The translations under genes were made by a program, and so were the position numbers. A stretch of 7,081 nt of DNA from CAYRPN01 sp964426135. Its GTDB lineage: Bacteria; Planctomycetota; Phycisphaerae; Phycisphaerales; Phycisphaeraceae. Under the pieces are notes generated by a model, which saw nothing but the letters and a program-made list of their open reading frames with translations, was not told the DNA's origin and ran no database searches. Positions 1-5,617 of this stretch are shown here, one piece after another. Position 1 is the first letter of the stretch. Each line of letters begins with the position of its first letter. Location: assembly GCA_964426135.1 (NCBI GenBank), contig CAYRPN010000198.1, positions 1 through 7,081 on the forward strand, in the 5' to 3' direction.

Positions 1-185
1 GCAGAGCCGGGGGCGAGGGGGCCGATCCGCCGTCCCCGGAAATTTTGGCAGACCCCGCCCGCGCGAAACCCTGTCCCGCATTCTTCAATTCCTCCGCGAA
101 TGGGTAGACTGTCCGCTGTGTCGTTGTTTGCCCGCAGCCCCGCCACGGATCGGCGCCTCCTCGCAACCGTTCGAGATTTCCGGCC
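1..185. other. Upstream non-coding stretch, no identifiable feature
   Basis: This GC-rich leader precedes the apbE-like gene. The apbE reading frame is closed upstream by a TAG at 105-107 and has no ATG, GTG or TTG between that stop and 186. The two other forward frames are open through this stretch, but neither gives a recognisable protein. No convincing sigma-70 promoter, hairpin or repeat was found. The end of an upstream gene cannot be excluded but is not supported. Confidence 0.5.
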
Positions 186-1199
186 ATGCCCATTTCACGG
201 CGCAAAGTCATCTTCGGTTCCATCGGCCTCGGCTCGGTGGCTGCGTTCTCCGCGGCGCTGGGCATCCGCAGCATGTTCGCCGGCGGTCAGTCTGATCGAG
301 TCACCCGCACCCACAAAGCGCTGGGTGCGGAAGTTTCCATCACCGTTGCCCACGCCGACCCCGCCGCCGCCGATGCCGCCATTGCAGCCGCGTTCAGCGA
401 ACTGGATAAGGTCGAGGCGGTGCTGAGCATTTACCGGCCGGACACGCAGGTCAGCCGGCTCAACCGCGCTGGGCGCGTCGACAGCCCGCACCCCTTTCTG
501 CGCGAAGTCCTCGCCGCGTCGCTGCAGTTGTCGCAGCGCACGGGCGGCGCTTTCGATGTCACCATCCAGCCGCTCTGGCAGACTTATCTCGATGCGTACG
601 GCCAAGGTCGCCTGCCCGAAGTGCGCGAGATGGACGCCGCCCGCGCCAAGATCGGCTGGCGTGGCATCGAAGTGGCCGACGACCACATTCACTTCGCACT
701 CGAGGGCATGGCGGTGACGTTCAACGGCATCGCGCAGGGCTTCGCCCTCGACCGCGTCAGGAACGCCCTGAAGAGCCAGGGCATCGAGCACGCCCTGATC
801 GATGTCGGCGAACTGGGCGCCCTGGGACGCAAGAGCGCCGATGAGCCCTGGCAGTCGGGCGTGCAGCATCCGCGCGAGACGGATGCCTTCGTCGCGGTGG
901 TGCCGCTGGATGATCGCTGCCTGGCGACCAGCGGCGACTACTCGAGCACCTTCACCAGGGATCGCGTGAACCATCACATTCTCGACGCGCGCACCGGACG
1001 GTCGCCGTTGGAACTGGCCAGTGTGTCCATCCTGGCGCCGAGCGGCATGCTGGCGGACGGGCTGTCCACCGCCAGTTTCATCCTCGGCGCCGATCGTGGC
1101 CGCAAGCTCATCGCGATGTACGAGCATGTGGATGCGCTGTTCGTCACCAAGGACGGCAACCAGTTCGCGACGCCGGGGTTCCCGGCGGTGCAAGCGTGA
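186..1199 (+). CDS. apbE: FAD:protein FMN transferase, NosX-like ApbE with Tat signal
   Basis: This 337-residue protein is an ApbE-family flavin transferase, which uses FAD and Mg2+ to attach FMN through a phosphoester bond to a threonine in exported FMN_bind or NqrB-type domains. The N-terminus has a twin-arginine signal (SRRKVIF, residues 4-10) followed by a hydrophobic stretch to about 31, so it should act outside the cytoplasmic membrane. Family signatures are clear: LSIYRPDTQVSRLN (80-93), TGGAFDVT (119-126), ATSGDY (247-252), HHILDARTG (263-271) and ADGLSTA (290-296), in which D291 and T295 match the usual metal-binding Asp and Thr. Length is normal for the family. The central motif reads NGIAQGFALD (180-189) instead of the common GGIAKGYAVD, and GEL (208-210) replaces GGD. 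As I recall these variants, they mark the NosX-like branch. The start is fixed by the Tat motif and by an in-frame stop at 105-107; only a weak GAG lies upstream. The FMN-binding protein encoded 80 bases downstream is its likely substrate. Confidence 0.93.
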   Translation: MPISRRKVIFGSIGLGSVAAFSAALGIRSMFAGGQSDRVTRTHKALGAEVSITVAHADPAAADAAIAAAFSELDKVEAVLSIYRPDTQVSRLNRAGRVDSPHPFLREVLAASLQLSQRTGGAFDVTIQPLWQTYLDAYGQGRLPEVREMDAARAKIGWRGIEVADDHIHFALEGMAVTFNGIAQGFALDRVRNALKSQGIEHALIDVGELGALGRKSADEPWQSGVQHPRETDAFVAVVPLDDRCLATSGDYSSTFTRDRVNHHILDARTGRSPLELASVSILAPSGMLADGLSTASFILGADRGRKLIAMYEHVDALFVTKDGNQFATPGFPAVQA

Positions 1200-1213
1200 C
1201 CCGGCCGTCAGCC

Positions 1214-1228
1214 CCGGGCTCCGCCCGG
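1214..1228 (+). other. GC hairpin in the apbE / FMN-binding gene gap
   Basis: A perfect 6-base stem (CCGGGC, loop TCC, GCCCGG) lies 14 bases after the apbE stop. No T-tract follows, so it is not a standard Rho-independent terminator. It could protect an mRNA end or partly attenuate transcription between the two genes. Short GC hairpins are common by chance in DNA of this composition. Confidence 0.3.
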
Positions 1229-1279
1229 CGACGATGAACCTCGCGCTCGTGCGAATGATCTCTCCGAGCGAGACTCGCC

Positions 1280-2566
1280 ATGTCAAAACTGCTCCACGCC
1301 TCTCTTGCCCTCGCCCTGCTGATGAGTTGTGCGGCAGCGGCGGACACCATCGAAGCACTTTCCGGGGCGGTGATCGAGGGCAAGGTGCTCTCGCGCGATG
1401 ACAAGTTCGTCGTCATGGAAGTCAAAGTCGCCGGCAAGAGCGTGCAGCGCAAGTACGGCCTGAGCCTGATCAAGGCCATCACCATCGACGGCACCCGCGA
1501 AGTGCTCAAGGAAACCACTACGCCCGGCACCCCCGGCACCCCCGGCACGAAGACACCTGGAACAGGGGCCGTGACACCGGGCGTGGGTGGAAACAAGTCG
1601 AAGAAGGAGATCGACGACCTCATCAACGCCGCCGGCAAGGAAGCCCCGGACTGGCTGGACAGCACGCAGCTCAACCTGCCCGGCACGCTCGACCTCGCCT
1701 GGCCGGAGAAGCCCGAGGGCGGCTGGAACAACCAGAAAAATGTCGGCCAGTTCATCTGGGACGTCATCAATCCCAACGCCAACCGTTGGCGCGAAGGCAT
1801 CAAGCTGATGCTGCACCTGATGGAGAAAAACAAGGGCAACGCGGAACTGCAGGACCGCGCGATGGGCACGATGGCGGGCATGTATCACCACCTGTTTCAG
1901 GACTACGCCCGGGCCGCGTACTGGTGGCGCAAGGCGGGGACGAAGCAGGATCTGGTGGGCCTGGCGGAGTGTTACTACCGGCTGGGCAACAAGCCGATGG
2001 CGGTGGAGATTCTCGACAAGCTGCGGCTGGTGCCGGTGGGCGCGGTGAAGCTCTGGGGCGACATGGGCGAGATCGACAAGGCCACCAAACTCGTCGATCT
2101 CTTCGGCAAGAACACCGGCTACGACGAAGCCATGATGCACGCCGGCGACGCCTGCCGGCTGGCTGGAAGGTTCAAGCAGGCGATCGGGTTCTACGAAAAG
2201 ATCCTCGCCCTGCCCGACGCCAACGAGAACAAGAAGAGCAAAGCCCGCGCCCAGGCCAGTCTCGATGCGATCAAGATGTTTGATACGTTCGACCTGAAGA
2301 AGTGCGCCGACGGCACCTACAAAGCCAGCAGCATCGGCTACGAAGGGCCCGTCGAGGTCACGGTGGTTGTTTCCGCCGGCAAGATCGAATCGGTGAAAGT
2401 GACGAACCACAAGGAAAAGCAGTACTACGCCTCGATCACCGACACGCCTGCCCAGATCATCCGCAAGCAGAGCATCAAGGGCGTGGACGCGACGAGCCGC
2501 GCCACGATCACCAGCGAAGCGATCATCAACGCGACGGCCAAGGCGCTGGCGGGCGGGATGAAATAA
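1280..2566 (+). CDS. Exported TPR protein with C-terminal FMN-binding domain
   Basis: This 428-residue protein has a signal peptide (1 to about 21). An Ala-rich site suggests signal peptidase I; the LMSC sequence at 14-17 is a poor lipobox but a lipoprotein is possible. A small beta-rich segment (22-76) and a TPGTPGTPGT linker (81-90) follow. Helical TPR/Sel1-like units span roughly 190-310 (clearest at 223-250 and 281-311), suggesting a protein-docking role. Residues 341-428 form an FMN_bind domain (PF04205-like): DGTYKASSIGYEGPVEVTVV, then GKIESVKVTNHKEK, QS at 397-398 and the flavinylation motif DATSRATITS (403-412). By analogy with NqrC/RnfG the predicted FMN acceptor is T409. The usual SGAT is here SRAT, an oddity. 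In context it should be flavinylated by the upstream ApbE and exchange electrons with the downstream polyferredoxin. A weak GAGCGAG (1266-1272) precedes the ATG, which is supported by the signal peptide that follows it. Confidence 0.88.
   Translation: MSKLLHASLALALLMSCAAAADTIEALSGAVIEGKVLSRDDKFVVMEVKVAGKSVQRKYGLSLIKAITIDGTREVLKETTTPGTPGTPGTKTPGTGAVTPGVGGNKSKKEIDDLINAAGKEAPDWLDSTQLNLPGTLDLAWPEKPEGGWNNQKNVGQFIWDVINPNANRWREGIKLMLHLMEKNKGNAELQDRAMGTMAGMYHHLFQDYARAAYWWRKAGTKQDLVGLAECYYRLGNKPMAVEILDKLRLVPVGAVKLWGDMGEIDKATKLVDLFGKNTGYDEAMMHAGDACRLAGRFKQAIGFYEKILALPDANENKKSKARAQASLDAIKMFDTFDLKKCADGTYKASSIGYEGPVEVTVVVSAGKIESVKVTNHKEKQYYASITDTPAQIIRKQSIKGVDATSRATITSEAIINATAKALAGGMK
1520..1549 (+). repeat. 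In-frame 9-base tandem repeat encoding TPG units
   Basis: About three copies of a 9-base unit (ACSCCCGGC) encode Thr-Pro-Gly repeats in the linker between the N-terminal beta-rich segment and the helical region of the FMN-binding protein. A looser TPG pattern continues to about 1582. Because the unit is a multiple of three, copy-number changes would alter linker length without a frameshift. Confidence 0.8.
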
Positions 2567-2570
2567 CCGC

Positions 2571-2617
2571 GCGCCGGCGCTCGCCTTCCCGCCGTTTAGC
2601 GGAAACGCCGCAGGCGT
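2571..2617 (+). terminator. Cluster of GC hairpins after the FMN-binding gene, possible terminator
   Basis: Just after the stop codon lies a perfect 10-base palindrome (GCGCCGGCGC, 2571-2580). It is followed by CGTTT-AGCGG-AAACG (2593-2607) and ACGCC-GCA-GGCGT (2605-2617), two small hairpins that overlap by three bases and so exclude each other. No T-run follows, so intrinsic termination is doubtful. The segment may be an mRNA-end structure or part of a dispersed intergenic repeat. Confidence 0.3.
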
Positions 2618-2662
2618 CTGGACGGACAACCGTGTTGCCAGGGAATCGGGGATGGAAAGAAC

Positions 2663-2770
2663 AATGCAAATGTCTAATGTCGAATGTCTAGTATCGAGTG
2701 TCTATTGACTTGCGTTGCTGGAAACATCCGTCAATAAAAACTCAATACTAGACACTCAACATTTTGCATT
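2663..2770. repeat. Large imperfect inverted repeat built from 7-base units
   Basis: The left arm (2663-2709) and right arm (2730-2770) are near reverse complements around a 20-base loop (2710-2729). The best-paired core is 2686-2709 against 2730-2753, with 21 of 24 positions matching. Both arms read as successive heptads with consensus ARTGTYK. On the left they are AATGTCT at 2669, AATGTCG at 2676, AATGTCT at 2683, AGTATCG at 2690, AGTGTCT at 2697 and ATTGACT at 2704. The right arm read on the minus strand shows the same register with one heptad fewer. The element is far more AT-rich than its surroundings and sits between the FMN-binding gene and the polyferredoxin gene. It has no coding capacity that I can see. 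It may be a non-autonomous mobile or dispersed intergenic repeat, or an RNA hairpin affecting expression across the gap. Confidence 0.85.
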
Positions 2771-2812
2771 CTCCGATCGATTGACCTGCCGATTCCACGC
2801 GCTGCACCTCCC

Positions 2813-4936
2813 ATGCGCCTCAACTGGTTTCTCCCATTCCTGCGCAAGTCCATCAAAGGCCCGCCGCGAAAAACGCCTGGCCTGCTCGTGCGTGCGTTCA
2901 CCGCGATCTTCCCCGCGCGCTGGCTCTCCGACATTCGCAACGGCAAGCCCGGGCCGCTGCGGCGCATCCTGAAAAAGCTGGGGCCGAGCTGGTCTTCGTC
3001 ACCATTTCGCCGGGTGTCGCAGACGTTTTTTTTCCTCGCGTTTCTCGTTCTGTTCCTGTGGGTCGTCTGGCCGTACAGCGCCAAGCCCGCCAGGCTCTGG
3101 CCCGGCTGGGTGCCCACCGAGGTCAACCCCGACACCGGCAGTGTCGCGCTCGAAACCGAACACGCGCCCGATCCGCCGTTGAAGCTCGGCGATGTGCTCG
3201 TGCTTGTCGACACCGCCGCCACGCTCGATCCGACCGACCCCAGCGCCAAACTGCCGGTGCTGGGGCGGTTTGAGATCAAGACGCTGGATGCGAAGAAGCT
3301 TCAAGTCGAGCCGGCCGCGCCGCTGAATGAGAAGCAAATCGCGCTCCTCAACGACAGCCTGGGCCCCTGGACGCTTTACGAAAAATCGCCCGACGAATGG
3401 CCCTCGCACTATGCCGACGATCTGGCGGCCAAGGAGAAAGTCCACGCCGAGGCCATCCTCATCATCGACCCGCTCGTCAGCATCTCCACCGCCATCGCCG
3501 CGAAAAGCTGGGTCTGGTCCCTCGTCTGGGCCGGCGTCATCGTCGGCGTGTGCATCTTCATCCCGCGCGGGTTCTGCGGCTACATCTGCCCGCTGGGCAC
3601 ACTGATCGATCTCTTCGACTGGTCCATCGCCAAGCGCGTGAAAAAGTTCAATGTCGCCGACGACGGCTGGTGGGTCCACATCAAGTATTACCTGCTCACC
3701 GGCGTGCTCGTCGCCGGCCTGTGCGGCGTGCTGCTCTCCGGCTTCGTCGCCGCCATCCCCGTCATCACCCGCGGCCTGCTCTTCATCATCAAACCCTTCC
3801 ACGACGGCATTCACCGCGGCTGGCACAACGTCCCGCCCATCAATGCGGGCCATGTTGTGTCGCTGGTGCTGTTCTTTGGTGTGCTGTTTCTCGGCTTCAT
3901 GAAGCCGCGCTTCTGGTGCAAGTATGTCTGTCCCAGCGGCGCGGTGTTCAGCGTGTTCAATATCTTCCGCGCCACCGAACGCAAGGTGGAGTCGTCCTGC
4001 ATCAACTGCAACAAGTGCGTGGAAATCTGCCCCTTCGACGCGATCAAGCCCGACTTCACCACGCGCGTCACCGACTGCACGCTGTGCCAAAGCTGCGGCG
4101 GCGTGTGCCCGGTCGATGCCATCAAGTTCGTCGATCGCGGCGACCGCATCGAACTGAAAATCCTCAACGATCCGCCCACGCACGAGACGAAGCTCGGCCG
4201 GCGCGGCTTCATCGCCGCCGGCGTGGGCCTGGGCAGCGCGCTGGTCGGCGGCGTGGGCGCGGCGCTGGGCATCAAGGGCGGCGCCAAGCTCGACGATCCC
4301 ACCGCCTGGCGGCCCGTGCGCCCGCCCGGCAGCCTGCCGGAGCAGGAGTTTTTGCAGGCCTGCATCCGCTGCGGCGAATGTTTCAAGGCGTGCCCCAACG
4401 ATGTGCTGCAACCGCTCGGTTTCAAGCAGGGGCTGGAGGGTTTGTGGACGCCGCACGTCGTCGCCGACTGGTCCGGCTGCGAGGTGAGCTGCAACGCGTG
4501 CGGGCAGGTCTGTCCCACCGGCGCGATCCGCGCCCTTTCGCTGGAGGAAAAAAAGGCGGCGCGGATGGGCCTGGCGATCGTGAACCTGAAAACCTGCCTG
4601 CCCTATGCCGAGCGAGAGGCGTGCCAGCTCTGCGTCGATGAATGCGTCGCCGCCGGTTACAACGCCATCGAGTTCATCAACCACGGCACGAAGATGGACG
4701 CCGACGGCAACCCGATCGAAGGCACCGGCTTCCTCGCCCCGGTCGTCCGCGGCGACAAGTGCGTGGGCTGCGGCCTGTGCCAGACCCGCTGCTACGCCAT
4801 CAACGTCGCGCAGAAAAAACTCATCGACGAATCGGCGATCATCATCGAAGCCGGCGAAGGGAAAGAAGACCGGCTGATGCGCGGGTCGTATGTGGAGTTG
4901 CGGGTGAAGGGGCGGGGGAGGCAAGTCGAAAACTAA
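2813..4936 (+). CDS. NapH/NapG-like membrane polyferredoxin with internal Tat-like segment
   Basis: This 707-residue membrane electron-transfer protein combines a NapH/NosR-C-like half with a NapG/MauM-like half. Predicted membrane spans are about 69-88, 231-250, 292-318 and 345-363. The NapH/NosR hallmark CxxxCP motifs follow spans 2 and 4 (CGYICP 255-260, CKYVCP 369-374). Two ferredoxin motifs come next (C396/399/402/406 and C422/425/428/432). Residues 460-486 read KLGRRGFI followed by a hydrophobic Gly/Ala-rich stretch, a twin-arginine-type anchor. Four more cluster motifs then follow: C517/520/523/527, C556/560/563/567, C595/604/607/611 and C650/653/656/660. Six 4Fe-4S clusters are therefore predicted, two on the cytoplasmic side and four probably exported. 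A 140-residue loop without cysteines (89-229) should face the periplasm. The likely role is passing electrons from quinol or cytoplasmic donors to the FMN-binding partner. No Shine-Dalgarno is obvious; the ATG at 2813 gives a basic N-terminal tail. No frameshift is seen. Confidence 0.9.
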   Translation: MRLNWFLPFLRKSIKGPPRKTPGLLVRAFTAIFPARWLSDIRNGKPGPLRRILKKLGPSWSSSPFRRVSQTFFFLAFLVLFLWVVWPYSAKPARLWPGWVPTEVNPDTGSVALETEHAPDPPLKLGDVLVLVDTAATLDPTDPSAKLPVLGRFEIKTLDAKKLQVEPAAPLNEKQIALLNDSLGPWTLYEKSPDEWPSHYADDLAAKEKVHAEAILIIDPLVSISTAIAAKSWVWSLVWAGVIVGVCIFIPRGFCGYICPLGTLIDLFDWSIAKRVKKFNVADDGWWVHIKYYLLTGVLVAGLCGVLLSGFVAAIPVITRGLLFIIKPFHDGIHRGWHNVPPINAGHVVSLVLFFGVLFLGFMKPRFWCKYVCPSGAVFSVFNIFRATERKVESSCINCNKCVEICPFDAIKPDFTTRVTDCTLCQSCGGVCPVDAIKFVDRGDRIELKILNDPPTHETKLGRRGFIAAGVGLGSALVGGVGAALGIKGGAKLDDPTAWRPVRPPGSLPEQEFLQACIRCGECFKACPNDVLQPLGFKQGLEGLWTPHVVADWSGCEVSCNACGQVCPTGAIRALSLEEKKAARMGLAIVNLKTCLPYAEREACQLCVDECVAAGYNAIEFINHGTKMDADGNPIEGTGFLAPVVRGDKCVGCGLCQTRCYAINVAQKKLIDESAIIIEAGEGKEDRLMRGSYVELRVKGRGRQVEN

Positions 4937-4972
4937 GCAAGGCGGTTTCCGCATTCGCTGCACGTCTGGCGG

Positions 4973-4978
4973 TATAAT
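4973..4978 (+). promoter_or_regulatory. Perfect -10 box (TATAAT) for hicBA
   Basis: A consensus TATAAT lies 37 bases after the polyferredoxin stop and 44 bases before the hicB start, in GC-rich surroundings. No good -35 (TTGACA-like) is present at a 16-18 base spacing. The best upstream candidate, TTTCCG at 4946-4951, is too far away. Placement suggests that the toxin-antitoxin pair has its own promoter and is not part of the redox operon. Confidence 0.55.
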
Positions 4979-5012
4979 CCTTCAGCGGGCCGTGGTGAAC
5001 GCATCGCCGCGC

Positions 5013-5016
5013 GGAG
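5013..5016 (+). promoter_or_regulatory. Ribosome binding site of hicB
   Basis: GGAG lies 6 bases before the ATG at 5023. It is one of the few clear Shine-Dalgarno sites in the window and supports that start. Confidence 0.65.
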
Positions 5017-5022
5017 CCCATT

Positions 5023-5244
5023 ATGCAACGCCGATTAACCGCCATCATCGAACGCGAGGACGATGCTTACGTCGCGCTCTGCCCCGAGCTAGACATCGCC
5101 AGTCAGGGTGCCACGATCGAGGAAGCCCGCGACAACTTGCGCGAGGCCTTGGAATTATTTTTCGAGTCCGCGCCGCCGGAGGAAGCTTCTCGCCGACTGG
5201 GAGGCGAGGTGTTCGTGACCCACGTCGAGGTGGCCGTTGCCTAA
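5023..5244 (+). CDS. hicB: HicB-family antitoxin, short single-domain form
   Basis: This 73-residue protein matches the HicB antitoxin fold (partial RNase H-like). The core DAYVALCPELDIASQGATIEEARDNLREALELF (residues 14-46, split here only by position) contains the typical CPELD, SQG and EEA-x-NL signatures. HicB binds and neutralises the HicA mRNA interferase encoded by the overlapping next gene. Many HicB proteins carry an added C-terminal HTH or ribbon-helix-helix DNA-binding domain. None is visible here: only a short strand-like VFVTHVEVAVA tail follows residue 61. Direct autoregulation of the operon is therefore uncertain. The start is backed by GGAG at 5013-5016. The order antitoxin then toxin is the reverse of E. 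coli hicAB but common in other phyla. Confidence 0.9.
   Translation: MQRRLTAIIEREDDAYVALCPELDIASQGATIEEARDNLREALELFFESAPPEEASRRLGGEVFVTHVEVAVA
5227..5230 (+). promoter_or_regulatory. Ribosome binding site supporting a TTG start for hicA
   Basis: GAGG within the end of hicB lies 6 bases before the TTG at 5237. Together with the conserved MPKLR opening of HicA proteins, it selects TTG as the start codon. Confidence 0.55.
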
Positions 5245-5458
5245 GCTTCGCGTGCTTGCCGGCGCGGAAACATGCACGATTCCGGCGGCTCACGGCTTCG
5301 TCGTGATTCGGCAGCGCGGCAGTCACGTCGTCATGCAAAGGTCCGCCCTCGGCGCAACCACGACGGTGCCTGTTCCGCAACATCGCGAATTGAAGCCCGG
5401 CACGCTGAGATCCATCATTCGCCAGTCAGGCGTACCGCGAGAGGCATTTGAAGTGTGA
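5237..5458 (+). CDS. hicA: HicA-family mRNA interferase toxin
   Basis: This 73-residue protein is a HicA toxin, a small double-stranded-RNA-binding-fold ribonuclease that cleaves mRNA independently of ribosomes when not bound by HicB. It shows the family pattern from the first residue: MPKLRVLAG, then HGFVVIRQRGSH (19-30), VPVPQHRELKPGTLRSIIRQ (44-63) and a terminal EAF. H30 in the GSH motif is the expected catalytic histidine. The start is a TTG overlapping the last 8 bases of hicB, so the two genes are translationally coupled and antitoxin is made first. Residues 11-18 read ETCTIPAA, where relatives usually have a helix ending in a leucine before HGF. The proline at 16 is unusual and could weaken the toxin. 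No frameshift or truncation is seen. Confidence 0.9.
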   Translation: MPKLRVLAGAETCTIPAAHGFVVIRQRGSHVVMQRSALGATTTVPVPQHRELKPGTLRSIIRQSGVPREAFEV

Positions 5459-5463
5459 TCTCC

Positions 5464-5520
5464 GCGCAGCGCATTCTCGCTGAGCCCTGCCCTTTCACCC
5501 TTCTTTCCTTCCCCCGCCGC
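5464..5520 (+). terminator. Weak hairpin and C/T-rich tract after hicA
   Basis: An imperfect stem (CAGCG at 5467-5471, six-base loop, CGCTG at 5478-5482, extended by two pairs beyond one mismatch) starts a few bases after the hicA stop. It is followed by a strongly pyrimidine-rich, G-poor stretch (about 5486-5515). There is no T-run for intrinsic termination. C-rich, G-poor RNA is the kind bound by Rho, so Rho-dependent ending is possible but unproven. Confidence 0.3.
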
Positions 5521-5617
5521 CGGCTCCAGCGTCGCCCGCGCCGGGAATATGGACTGCACTTTCGATTCTGTCGCTGTAAACGTCTTCTTCCGCCGGGGAT
5601 TTGACGATAGGATGGTC

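Noticed and set aside
100..426. Forward open frame overlapping the apbE start
   Set aside because: Its translation is Ser/Pro/Arg-rich with no family motif, and it runs into the apbE gene in another frame.
2669..2710. CRISPR-like repeats
   Set aside because: The 7-base units are directly adjacent with no spacers and form an inverted structure, so this is not a CRISPR array.
2705..2737. TTGACT and CAATAA as a promoter for the polyferredoxin gene
   Set aside because: The spacing is about 21 bases, too long for sigma-70, and both boxes belong to the heptad inverted repeat.
3026..3033. Run of eight T in the first membrane span of the polyferredoxin, possible slippage site
   Set aside because: TTT codons for Phe explain it, the frame is intact and nothing suggests phase variation.
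4548..4554. Run of seven A in the polyferredoxin, possible programmed frameshift
   Set aside because: The reading frame continues intact with cysteine motifs on both sides, so no frameshift is needed.
4942..4952. GCGG-TTT-CCGC hairpin after the polyferredoxin as a terminator
   Set aside because: The stem has only four pairs and no T-tract follows.
2999..4963. Long open frames on the minus strand (also 195-1358 and 1283-2629)
   Set aside because: They are antisense to well-identified genes and their translations are low-complexity His/Arg/Ala/Gly-rich, as expected from high-GC codon shadows.
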